A stretch of 6,557 bases of DNA, from the NCBI GenBank assembly GCA_947501315.1, contig CANMXH010000129.1, forward strand, positions 1 to 6,557, read 5' to 3'. This DNA is from Caulobacteraceae bacterium (GTDB lineage Bacteria; Pseudomonadota; Alphaproteobacteria; Caulobacterales; Caulobacteraceae). The position numbers and the translations under genes were made by a program. This document shows, in pieces, positions 1 to 5,474 of the stretch. Position 1 is the first letter of the stretch; each line of letters starts with the position of its first letter. The notes under the pieces were generated by a model. The model was not told the origin of the DNA. It did no database searches and was given only the letters and a program-made list of their open reading frames with translations.

Positions 1-150
1 CGAATAGGGACGTCGCGCGAGCTTGCTCGCAGGGTTCACCGCCCGAGGCGTCCGGGTAGGTCGCGAGAACCGTCCGGCAACGGGCGGTCCAGAGGAATGA
101 TCGTCACCGCTTTCGGGCGGAACAGAACCCGGCTTACAGGCCGTCTGGCA
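1..150 (+). ncRNA. rnpB: RNase P RNA, 3' portion (partial)
   Basis: This is the catalytic RNA of ribonuclease P, which removes the 5' leader from precursor tRNAs. Only about the last 150 bases lie in the window and the 5' part is beyond the left edge. The conserved 3' signature ACAGAACCCGGCTTA is at 122-136. It is preceded by GAGGAATGATCGTC (92-105), which corresponds to E. coli GATGAATGACTGTC. Further left are AATAGGGACG (3-12) and GGGTAGG (54-60), matching the E. coli AAATAGGGG and CGGGTAGG segments. Between them GCGAG/CTCGC (17-30) forms a perfect hairpin with a four-base loop, and GGACG (8-12) can pair with CGTCC (49-53), as in the P15/P16 region. GGGTTC at 32-37 would carry the GGU that contacts the tRNA CCA end. 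The mature 3' end is estimated at about 148-153 by analogy with E. coli, so it is uncertain by a few bases. Confidence 0.93.
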
Positions 151-153
151 TAA

Positions 154-209
154 TTTTTTGGGGCGCTAACGCTCGCCGCGCGGCGGCTCGCTGCTTGAGC
201 GCGGGCCCC
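154..209 (+). terminator. Possible rnpB 3' termination region (T-run then GC-rich hairpin)
   Basis: Six T residues (154-159) directly follow the predicted end of rnpB. A nested inverted repeat comes next: GGGGC (160-164) with GCCCC (205-209), CGCTC (170-174) with GAGCG (197-201), and a GCCG/CGGC core near 175-184. The order is unusual for an intrinsic terminator because the T-run precedes the hairpin and no T-run follows it. The T-run may therefore mark the 3' end or processing site of rnpB, and the hairpin may protect the end or support factor-dependent termination. The pairing is visible in the sequence, but the role is inferred. Confidence 0.25.
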
Positions 210-269
210 GGGACCAGTGCCGCCCCTCCCGCTTCTGTTAACCCCTTGGCCCCCAATGCGGCGCAGGAT

Positions 270-290
270 TGGTCCACAGGCTGTGAATAC
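270..290. repeat. Inverted repeat with DnaA-box-like arms
   Basis: CACAG (275-279), G, CTGTG (281-285) is a perfect 11-base palindrome. It extends into TGGTCCACA (270-278) and TGTGAATAC (282-290). Each differs at two of nine positions from the DnaA box TTATCCACA or its complement TGTGGATAA, giving two back-to-back degenerate boxes. The repeat is certain. DnaA binding is only a guess, because boxes with two mismatches are common by chance. Confidence 0.3.
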
Positions 291-339
291 TGAGGATGTT
301 CTTTTTCTGTTCACGCCGTTGCAGCTCTGTTTGCCGCAA

Positions 340-366
340 TTGAGGTTAACTCTCGTCAACTAATCC
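340..366 (+). promoter_or_regulatory. Candidate housekeeping promoter for the mraZ operon
   Basis: TTGAGG (340-345) resembles the -35 element TTGACG and ACTAATCC (359-366) partly resembles GCTANAWC, the -10 form described for the Caulobacter housekeeping sigma factor. The gap fits the reported 10-14 bases when the base after TTGAGG is counted with the -35 element. Transcription would begin near 372, inside the CCCA repeats, where a bound repressor could block it. The -10 match is imperfect. TTGCCG (331-336) with GTTAACTC (345-352) is an alternative with too short a spacer. Confidence 0.3.
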
Positions 367-398
367 CATTGAGACCCATTTGATCCCATGCTATCCCA
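364..398 (-). promoter_or_regulatory. Probable MraZ operator: four direct repeats with 10-base period
   Basis: TCCCA (364-368), ACCCA (374-378), TCCCA (384-388) and TCCCA (394-398) recur at exactly 10-base intervals. On the reverse strand this reads TGGGA-N5-TGGGA-N5-TGGGT-N5-TGGGA. In E. coli, MraZ represses its own cluster by binding direct repeats of TGGGN separated by five bases upstream of mraZ, so motif, spacing and position all fit. One repeat per helical turn places all sites on one face of the DNA, suiting an oligomeric ring protein. The array overlaps or just follows the candidate promoter and lies 86 bases before the mraZ start. Binding here has not been shown, and the repeat units are read on the strand opposite the genes. 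Confidence 0.78.
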
Positions 399-453
399 AT
401 CACTTGGCGCGGGGTTGGTGTGCGCCGCGTGTCGTTCACGGGGATCAGAGGGG

Positions 454-469
454 CGGACCGAAGGGTCCG
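454..469 (+). other. Small hairpin in the mraZ leader
   Basis: CGGACC (454-459), loop GAAG, GGTCCG (464-469) is a perfect six-base-pair stem. It ends four bases before the purine-rich GGGGCAGGG (474-482) that serves as a weak ribosome binding site for the GTG start at 484. In the RNA it could shape access to that site. There is no T-run after it, so it is not an intrinsic terminator. Confidence 0.35.
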
Positions 470-483
470 AGTTGGGGCAGGGC

Positions 484-918
484 GTGTTTCTCTCGACCTA
501 CGAGAAACAATTGGACGGCAAGCGGCGCCTGCTGATCCCGCAGGAGTTCCGCACCGCCGACAATGGCGCCGAGCACGGCGTCTTCTGCTTCTTCGCCCTC
601 GCGGATGACTGCCTCGAGGCCGGCGGAGACCGGCTGATGGCCGAATATGTCGCCCGGATCGAGGCCCTGCCGTTCGGCAGCGACAAACGCACCGCCCTTG
701 AAGAGACCTTCTACGCCGGCCAGCGCCCGCTTTCGTACGACGGCGGCGGCCGCATCACCCTGCCGGAAAGCCTGTGTCAGGACGCCGGACTGGGTGAGGA
801 TGTGGTCATCGTCGGCCTCGGGCCGCGCTTCCAGATCTGGGACCGGGCGCGCTGGAACACCCGCCGCGACGCCCGCCGGGCGCTGGCCCGGCAGGTCATG
901 AACGGGGAGGCGGGATGA
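484..918 (+). CDS. mraZ: Transcriptional regulator MraZ
   Basis: The 144-residue product is a MraZ protein, a nucleoid-associated regulator with two AbrB-like swapped-hairpin domains that binds DNA as a ring-shaped oligomer and controls the dcw cluster. The family carries a D-x-K/x-G-R motif twice. Here the copies are LDGKRRLLIP at residues 10-19 and DGGGRITLPESL at 86-97. The first has Arg where many family members have Gly, which I recall as usual in alphaproteobacteria. The GTG at 484 is chosen because MFLSTYEKQLD is the canonical family N-terminus. The frame is open back to an ATG at 388, but that ATG lies inside an operator repeat and would add 32 residues with no family resemblance. The ribosome binding site is weak (GGGGCAGGG, 474-482). 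The stop codon overlaps the rsmH start as ATGA. Autoregulation through the repeats at 364-398 is likely. Confidence 0.95.
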   Translation: MFLSTYEKQLDGKRRLLIPQEFRTADNGAEHGVFCFFALADDCLEAGGDRLMAEYVARIEALPFGSDKRTALEETFYAGQRPLSYDGGGRITLPESLCQDAGLGEDVVIVGLGPRFQIWDRARWNTRRDARRALARQVMNGEAG

Positions 919-1880
919 CCTCGCCCCACGCCCCCGTCCTGCTGGCCGAAGTGATCGAGGCCCTGGCACCGGTTGCCGGCGATGTGATCATCGACGCCAC
1001 CTTCGGCGCCGGCGGCTACACACGCGCGATTCTGGCGACCGGCGCGACAGTGATCGCCCTCGATCGCGATCCGACGGTGCAGCCGCATGCCGAGGCTGTG
1101 GCCAATGACTATCCGGGCCAGTTCCGGCTGGTGCGCACACCCTTCTCCGGCTTGGCCGAGGCCTTCGCCGACAGTGGCGAGGCGCGGCTGGACGGTGTGG
1201 TGTTCGACATCGGGGTTTCCTCGATGCAGCTGGACCAGGCCGAGCGCGGCTTTTCCTTCATGCGCGACGGTCCGCTGGACATGCGGATGGGCGATGCGGG
1301 CGAGACCGCCGCCGACATCGTCAACGGCTGGGACCACGGGCCGATGGCCCACATCTTCAAACTGTATGGCGACGAGCGCCAGTCGGGCCGGGTCGCCACG
1401 GCCATCCTGCGCCGCCGGGTGGAAAAGCCGTTCGAGCGGACGCTGGATCTGGCTGCCGTGGTCGAAAAGGCGCTGGGCGGCCGCCGGGGGGCGCCGATCC
1501 ATCCCGCCACACGCGTATTCCAGGCGCTGCGCATCGCCGTGAACGACGAACTGGGCCAGCTGCGTCAGGGACTGGAGGCGGCCGAGGCGGCCCTGTCGCC
1601 CGGCGGGCGACTGGCGGTGGTCACCTTCCATTCGCTGGAGGACCGGATCGTCAAGGCCTTCCTGATCGAGCGGACCGGTAACGCCCCGGGCGGATCGCGC
1701 CATGCCCCGGTCGCGATCGAGACCCGCAAGCCCAGCTTCATCCTGTCGTTCAAGGGTGCGCGCGAGGCCGGCGACGCAGAGCGGGCCGATAATCCCCGGG
1801 CGCGCTCGGCCAAGCTCCGGGCCGCGGTCCGGACCGAGGCTGCCCCCTGGGGCGCCTTCGAGGGGAGGGTCGCCGCATGA
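915..1880 (+). CDS. rsmH: 16S rRNA (cytosine-1402-N4)-methyltransferase RsmH
   Basis: The 321-residue product is RsmH (MraW), the SAM-dependent enzyme that N4-methylates C1402 in the decoding centre of 16S rRNA in the cytoplasm. Visible family motifs are the N-terminal HAPVLL (5-10), the SAM-binding DATFGAGGYT (27-36), the acidic strand end ALDRDP, FDIGVSSMQLD (97-107) followed by a GFSFMRDGPLDMRM segment, TFHSLEDRIVK starting near 237, and the C-terminal NPRARSAKLRA. The length is typical and no key motif is missing. The start is the ATG overlapping the mraZ stop (ATGA, 915-918), with a strong ribosome binding site GGGGAGG at 904-910. It is co-transcribed and probably translationally coupled with mraZ. 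Its stop overlaps the next start, again as ATGA. Confidence 0.97.
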   Translation: MTSPHAPVLLAEVIEALAPVAGDVIIDATFGAGGYTRAILATGATVIALDRDPTVQPHAEAVANDYPGQFRLVRTPFSGLAEAFADSGEARLDGVVFDIGVSSMQLDQAERGFSFMRDGPLDMRMGDAGETAADIVNGWDHGPMAHIFKLYGDERQSGRVATAILRRRVEKPFERTLDLAAVVEKALGGRRGAPIHPATRVFQALRIAVNDELGQLRQGLEAAEAALSPGGRLAVVTFHSLEDRIVKAFLIERTGNAPGGSRHAPVAIETRKPSFILSFKGAREAGDAERADNPRARSAKLRAAVRTEAAPWGAFEGRVAA

Positions 1881-2278
1881 ATACGGCCGTCGCCAACCTG
1901 AACCGTCTCTTCGCCTGGAAGATCCGCGGCATCCGCTGGATCGAGATCATCGGCGTGCTGCTGGTCGCTGTCATGGTCTTCTCGGTCTATCTGGCCAAGG
2001 CAGGAGCGGCGCGCGAAGGTGCCCGCATCTCCGACCTCGAACGGCAGATCAGTGACAATGGTCAGCGGGTGCGCCTGCTGCGCGCGGAGGTGGCCCGGCT
2101 GGAACAGCCCAGCCGGCTTGAGGCCCTGTCGCGGGGTGCGGGTCTGGTGCCCGTCGATGTGCATCGTCAGGCGAAGGTCGAGAACCTTCCGACCCTGGCC
2201 CCGATCCCGGAGCCCGCACCGGTCGTCATCGCAACGCCGCCGGTCCCGGCCGCCCCTGCGCCGGAGGTCGAGCGATGA
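1877..2278 (+). CDS. ftsL: FtsL-like cell division protein
   Basis: The 133-residue product has the architecture of FtsL, a bitopic inner-membrane protein that with FtsB and FtsQ helps activate septal peptidoglycan synthesis by FtsW-FtsI. A short basic cytoplasmic N-terminus (residues 1-21) precedes one membrane segment at about 22-40. A periplasmic coiled coil follows at about 50-78, with hydrophobic heptad positions L54, I58, L68, V72 and L75, and then the FtsL-type region PSRLEALSRGAGLVP (78-92). The tail, about residues 105-130, is rich in Pro and Ala and probably disordered. FtsL sequences are poorly conserved, so the call rests on topology, length and position between rsmH and ftsI, where ftsL is normally found. 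A strong ribosome binding site, GGGGAGGG, is at 1862-1869. Both ends overlap the neighbouring genes as ATGA. Confidence 0.85.
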   Translation: MNTAVANLNRLFAWKIRGIRWIEIIGVLLVAVMVFSVYLAKAGAAREGARISDLERQISDNGQRVRLLRAEVARLEQPSRLEALSRGAGLVPVDVHRQAKVENLPTLAPIPEPAPVVIATPPVPAAPAPEVER

Positions 2279-4011
2279 GCGCCCAGGATCCGCATGTGGG
2301 TTCCCGCCCGGCGCCCTCCTGGGACGTGCGGCGCTTTACGCCCTCCTGGCGCTGGTTGACCGAAGCCATGTGGTGGGTCGAGCACGCCTTCGGTCGGGCC
2401 CGTGCCGACGCCCGGCCCGAAGAGGATACAAGGGTCCGGATCTTCGTCATCCTGTCGGTCTTCTCGGCGGCCTTCGTCTGCCTGACGCTCGGTGCCGTGC
2501 ACGCGGCCCTGTTGACGGCCGGAGCCGGTGCCGGAGCGGACTCCCACCCCAATGCGGTGGTCCGCGCCGACCTGGTCGACCGCAACGGTGCCTTGCTGGC
2601 CACCAACATCGTCCACTACGGCCTCTATATTGACCCGGCCCAGGTCTGGGATCGTCGGGCGGCGGCCGCCCAGATCCGGCGTGCTCTGCCGCGCGTGTCG
2701 CGGACCCGGCTCCAGACAGCCCTGTACGGCGATCGCCGGCTGCTGGTCGTCAACCGCCTGACCCCCCGGGAAAAGGTGGCGGTCCACAACCTGGCGCTCG
2801 GCGGCATCAGCTTCGAGCCCGAGGACGTCCGCGTCCATCCGCTGGGTGAGTCCGCCCGCCATGTGATCGGCAATGTCGATACCGGCGGGGTGGGCCTGTC
2901 CGCGGCCGAACGCGCCTTCAACGACGAGATCCGGGCCGCGGGTGCCCGTGGCGAGAGTTTCCAGATCTCCATCGATCTGCGGGTCCAGGGCGTTCTGGAA
3001 AATGAGCTGGCCGCCGCCGCAACCGCCACCGGGGCCCTCGGCGCGGTCGGCATCATCACCGACGTCCAGACGGGCGAGGTTCTGGGCATGGCCAGCTGGC
3101 CGGCGTCCAACTCACGCAACTTGGCCACTGCCGCCACCTATGAAATGGGATCGGTGTTCAAGACCTTCACGGTCGCCGCTGCCATCGACACCGGCCGGGC
3201 CGACATGGCCACCCTGCTGGATGCGTCCGAGGCGCTTCAGATCGGCAGCCGCCGCATCACGGATTTCCATGCCCAGAACAAGGTGATGACGCTGGAGGAA
3301 GTGTATCTCCACTCGTCCAACATCGGCACCTCGCGCCTGTCGACCGAGATGGGGCCGCGGGTGATGCGCGACTATTTCGAACGCTTCGGCCTGATGTCGC
3401 GGGCCCTGTTCGAGATTCCCTCGGAAGCGCCGATCCTGCCGGGTGAATGGTCGGACTCGACCCTCGCCTCGCTGTCGTTCGGCTACGGCATCTCGATCAC
3501 ACCGATGCAGATGGCCGCGGCCATGGGAGCCCTGACCAACGGAGGTCGATTCATCCCCCTGACCCTGCGCAAGGGCGGAAGGCCGGATGTGCAGGGCCGC
3601 CAGATCGTTTTGCCCGCGACCTCGCTGACCATGCTGGACCTGATGCGCCGCAATGTCGTGCGCGGCTCGGGCGGCCGGGCCGAGGCTCCGGGCCTGCGCG
3701 TCGGCGGCAAGACCGGCTCGGCCAACAAGTCGGTCAACGGCCGCTACAATACCGCCCATGCGGTCGGCACCTTCGCCGGGGTGTTCCCCGCCGACGGCCC
3801 GGTCGATGCCCGTCGTTACCAGATCCTGGTGCTGATCGACGAGCCGCAGACCTATCCGCGGACCGGCGGCTTCGTCGCTGCCCCGGCCGTCGGCCGGATC
3901 GCCGACCGTATCGCCGGCTTCCTCGGTGTGGCGCGCAAGGCCGATCCGTACCGGACCGCCCTCGGCGACCGGATTCCGGCGTTCGAGGATCTGGAAGGCG
4001 ACGGGCGATGA
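2275..4011 (+). CDS. ftsI: Septal peptidoglycan transpeptidase FtsI (PBP3, class B PBP)
   Basis: The 578-residue product is a class B penicillin-binding protein that cross-links septal peptidoglycan in the periplasm as partner of the glycosyltransferase FtsW. An N-terminal cytoplasmic region of about 55 residues, with several Trp and Arg residues, precedes a single membrane anchor at about 56-79. The periplasmic dimerization domain begins near VVRADLVDRNGALLATN. The transpeptidase domain has all three active-site motifs: SVFK with nucleophile Ser293 and Lys296, SSN at 347-349, and KTG at 479-481. The length is close to E. coli FtsI (588). Its place after ftsL and before murE favours FtsI over the elongation enzyme PBP2. 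The start ATG overlaps the ftsL stop and follows a good ribosome binding site, GGAGGT, at 2263-2268. The stop overlaps the murE start as ATGA. Confidence 0.96.
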   Translation: MSAQDPHVGSRPAPSWDVRRFTPSWRWLTEAMWWVEHAFGRARADARPEEDTRVRIFVILSVFSAAFVCLTLGAVHAALLTAGAGAGADSHPNAVVRADLVDRNGALLATNIVHYGLYIDPAQVWDRRAAAAQIRRALPRVSRTRLQTALYGDRRLLVVNRLTPREKVAVHNLALGGISFEPEDVRVHPLGESARHVIGNVDTGGVGLSAAERAFNDEIRAAGARGESFQISIDLRVQGVLENELAAAATATGALGAVGIITDVQTGEVLGMASWPASNSRNLATAATYEMGSVFKTFTVAAAIDTGRADMATLLDASEALQIGSRRITDFHAQNKVMTLEEVYLHSSNIGTSRLSTEMGPRVMRDYFERFGLMSRALFEIPSEAPILPGEWSDSTLASLSFGYGISITPMQMAAAMGALTNGGRFIPLTLRKGGRPDVQGRQIVLPATSLTMLDLMRRNVVRGSGGRAEAPGLRVGGKTGSANKSVNGRYNTAHAVGTFAGVFPADGPVDARRYQILVLIDEPQTYPRTGGFVAAPAVGRIADRIAGFLGVARKADPYRTALGDRIPAFEDLEGDGR

Positions 4012-5474
4012 GCGCGACCCGGCCCGCGATCAAGCTGTCGGAACTGTTGCGCCGCGACCTCTCGGCCGATCCGATGATCACCGGGGTCACGGCCGACAGC
4101 CGCAAGGTCGCGCCGGGTTCGCTGTTCGTTGCCCTGCCGGGCAGTGTCGCTGACGGCCGAGGCTTCATCCCCCAGGCCCTGTCGCAGGGCGCGGCGGCTG
4201 TGCTGGCTCCCCATGACACCGATGCGGGCCTGGCCCCGGTCCTGATCACCTCGGGCGACGTGCGTCGGGCATATGCCATCGCGGCGCGCGACTTTTATGG
4301 TTCCCAGCCCGCGACCTGCGTCGCCGTCACCGGCACCAACGGCAAGACCTCGGTGGCCGCCTTCTGTCGCGAAATCTGGGCCGCCCTGGGCCTGCATGCC
4401 GCGAGCATGGGCACTCTCGGGGTTTTGGCACAAATGGGTAACGTTAACCGCGCGTTGACGGGACCTGGCCTGACCAGTCCGGACGCGGCCGACGCGGCGC
4501 GTATGCTGGCGGATCTGGCCGCGAGCGGCGTCACCCATCTGGCGCTCGAAGCTTCGTCGCATGGCATCGACCAGCGCCGGCTGGACGGGGTCACCCTGCA
4601 GGCCGCGGCCTTCACCAATCTGAGTCAGGACCATCTCGACTATCATGGCGACATGGCCAGCTATCGCAGCGCCAAGCTGCGGCTGTTCGAGACCCTGCTG
4701 CCGCGCGGCCGTACCGCCGTGCTGAACGCGGACAGCGACGCCTATTCCAGCTTCGCCGCCGCCTCGATCATGTCGGGACTGGGCATCATGGCGGTGGGCG
4801 AGCGGGGACGGGACCTGTCGCTGATCGCGCGCCGGGCGACGCCCGAGGGCCAGCGGCTGACGATCGATGCGCGGGGGACCCTGCACGAGGTTCTGCTGCC
4901 TCTGGCCGGGGCCTTCCAGGCCTCGAACGCCCTGGTTGCGGCGGGCCTGTGCATCGCGGCCGGCGAGACGCCCGAGCGGGTTCTGGCCGGGCTGGAGAAG
5001 ATCACCGGTGCCCGGGGCCGGTTGCAGCGTATCCCGGGCAGCGGTCGCGGTGAGGTCTATGTCGACTATGCGCATACGCCCGACGGGCTGGAGACGGTGC
5101 TGAAGGCGCTGCGGCCGCATGCGACGGGCCGGCTGATCGTCGTCTTCGGCGCGGGCGGCGATCGCGACAGGGCCAAGCGCCCCATGATGGGCGAGATCGC
5201 GGGGCGGCTGGCCGACGTGGCCATCGTCACCGACGACAATCCGCGCTCCGAGGATCCCGCCGCCATCCGCAAGGCCGTGAAGGCCGGCTGTCCCGCTGCG
5301 CGCGAGATCGGCGACCGCCGCGCTGCCATTCGCGAGGCTATCGAGATGATGGGCGATGGAGATGTGGTGATCATCGCCGGAAAAGGGCATGAGCAGGGAC
5401 AGATCGTCGGCGGCGTCACCCACCCGTTCGACGACGCCACCGAAGCCGCCGAAGCCCTGCGTATCCATGCCTGA
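4008..5474 (+). CDS. murE: UDP-MurNAc-tripeptide synthetase MurE, meso-diaminopimelate type
   Basis: The 488-residue product is the cytoplasmic ATP-dependent ligase that adds the third amino acid to UDP-MurNAc-L-Ala-D-Glu. The N-terminal UDP-MurNAc-binding domain contains TADSRKVAPGSLFVAL (28-43). The central ATPase domain has the P-loop VTGTNGKTS (107-115), LALEASSHG, TNLSQDHLDYHG, and the Lys expected to be carbamylated (Lys223 in SAKLRLF). The C-terminal domain has DNPR at 410-413, the motif that marks specificity for meso-diaminopimelate rather than lysine, and KGHE at 459-462. The third peptidoglycan residue is therefore predicted to be meso-DAP, as expected in Gram-negative bacteria. 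The length is normal. The start overlaps the ftsI stop, with a modest ribosome binding site GGAAGG at 3993-3998. The end overlaps murF by eight bases. Confidence 0.97.
   Translation: MSATRPAIKLSELLRRDLSADPMITGVTADSRKVAPGSLFVALPGSVADGRGFIPQALSQGAAAVLAPHDTDAGLAPVLITSGDVRRAYAIAARDFYGSQPATCVAVTGTNGKTSVAAFCREIWAALGLHAASMGTLGVLAQMGNVNRALTGPGLTSPDAADAARMLADLAASGVTHLALEASSHGIDQRRLDGVTLQAAAFTNLSQDHLDYHGDMASYRSAKLRLFETLLPRGRTAVLNADSDAYSSFAAASIMSGLGIMAVGERGRDLSLIARRATPEGQRLTIDARGTLHEVLLPLAGAFQASNALVAAGLCIAAGETPERVLAGLEKITGARGRLQRIPGSGRGEVYVDYAHTPDGLETVLKALRPHATGRLIVVFGAGGDRDRAKRPMMGEIAGRLADVAIVTDDNPRSEDPAAIRKAVKAGCPAAREIGDRRAAIREAIEMMGDGDVVIIAGKGHEQGQIVGGVTHPFDDATEAAEALRIHA

Larger units (their letters stand above)
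151..483. other. rnpB-mraZ intergenic region and mraZ leader
   Basis: These 333 bases have no believable coding sequence. A reverse-strand frame is open from 359 to 36, but it runs through the conserved rnpB core and looks like no known protein. In order the region holds a T6 run and a GC-rich hairpin (154-209), a featureless GC-rich part containing TTAACC at 238-243, an inverted repeat with DnaA-box-like arms (270-290), a more AT-rich part from about 295 to 400 with the candidate promoter and the CCCA repeats, and a GC-rich untranslated leader with a small hairpin (454-469) before the GTG of mraZ. Confidence 0.7.

Noticed and set aside
36..359. Reverse-strand open frame (107 codons) over the rnpB end and leader
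   Set aside because: It overlaps the conserved 3' core of RNase P RNA and the promoter region. The product is Arg/Gly/Pro-rich and unlike any family I know.
388..483. ATG at 388 as the mraZ start, giving a 176-residue protein
   Set aside because: The ATG lies within an operator repeat and near the probable transcription start. The extra 32 residues do not resemble MraZ, while GTG at 484 gives the canonical MFLSTYEKQLD start.
777..1703. Reverse-strand open frame (308 codons) across rsmH
   Set aside because: It is antisense to a complete rsmH and has no family resemblance or ribosome binding site. It is a GC-rich shadow frame.
3447..4007. Upstream extension of the murE frame through the end of ftsI
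   Set aside because: The frame is open by chance inside ftsI. MurE begins naturally at 4008 with an ATGA overlap and the usual distance to the TADSR motif and P-loop.
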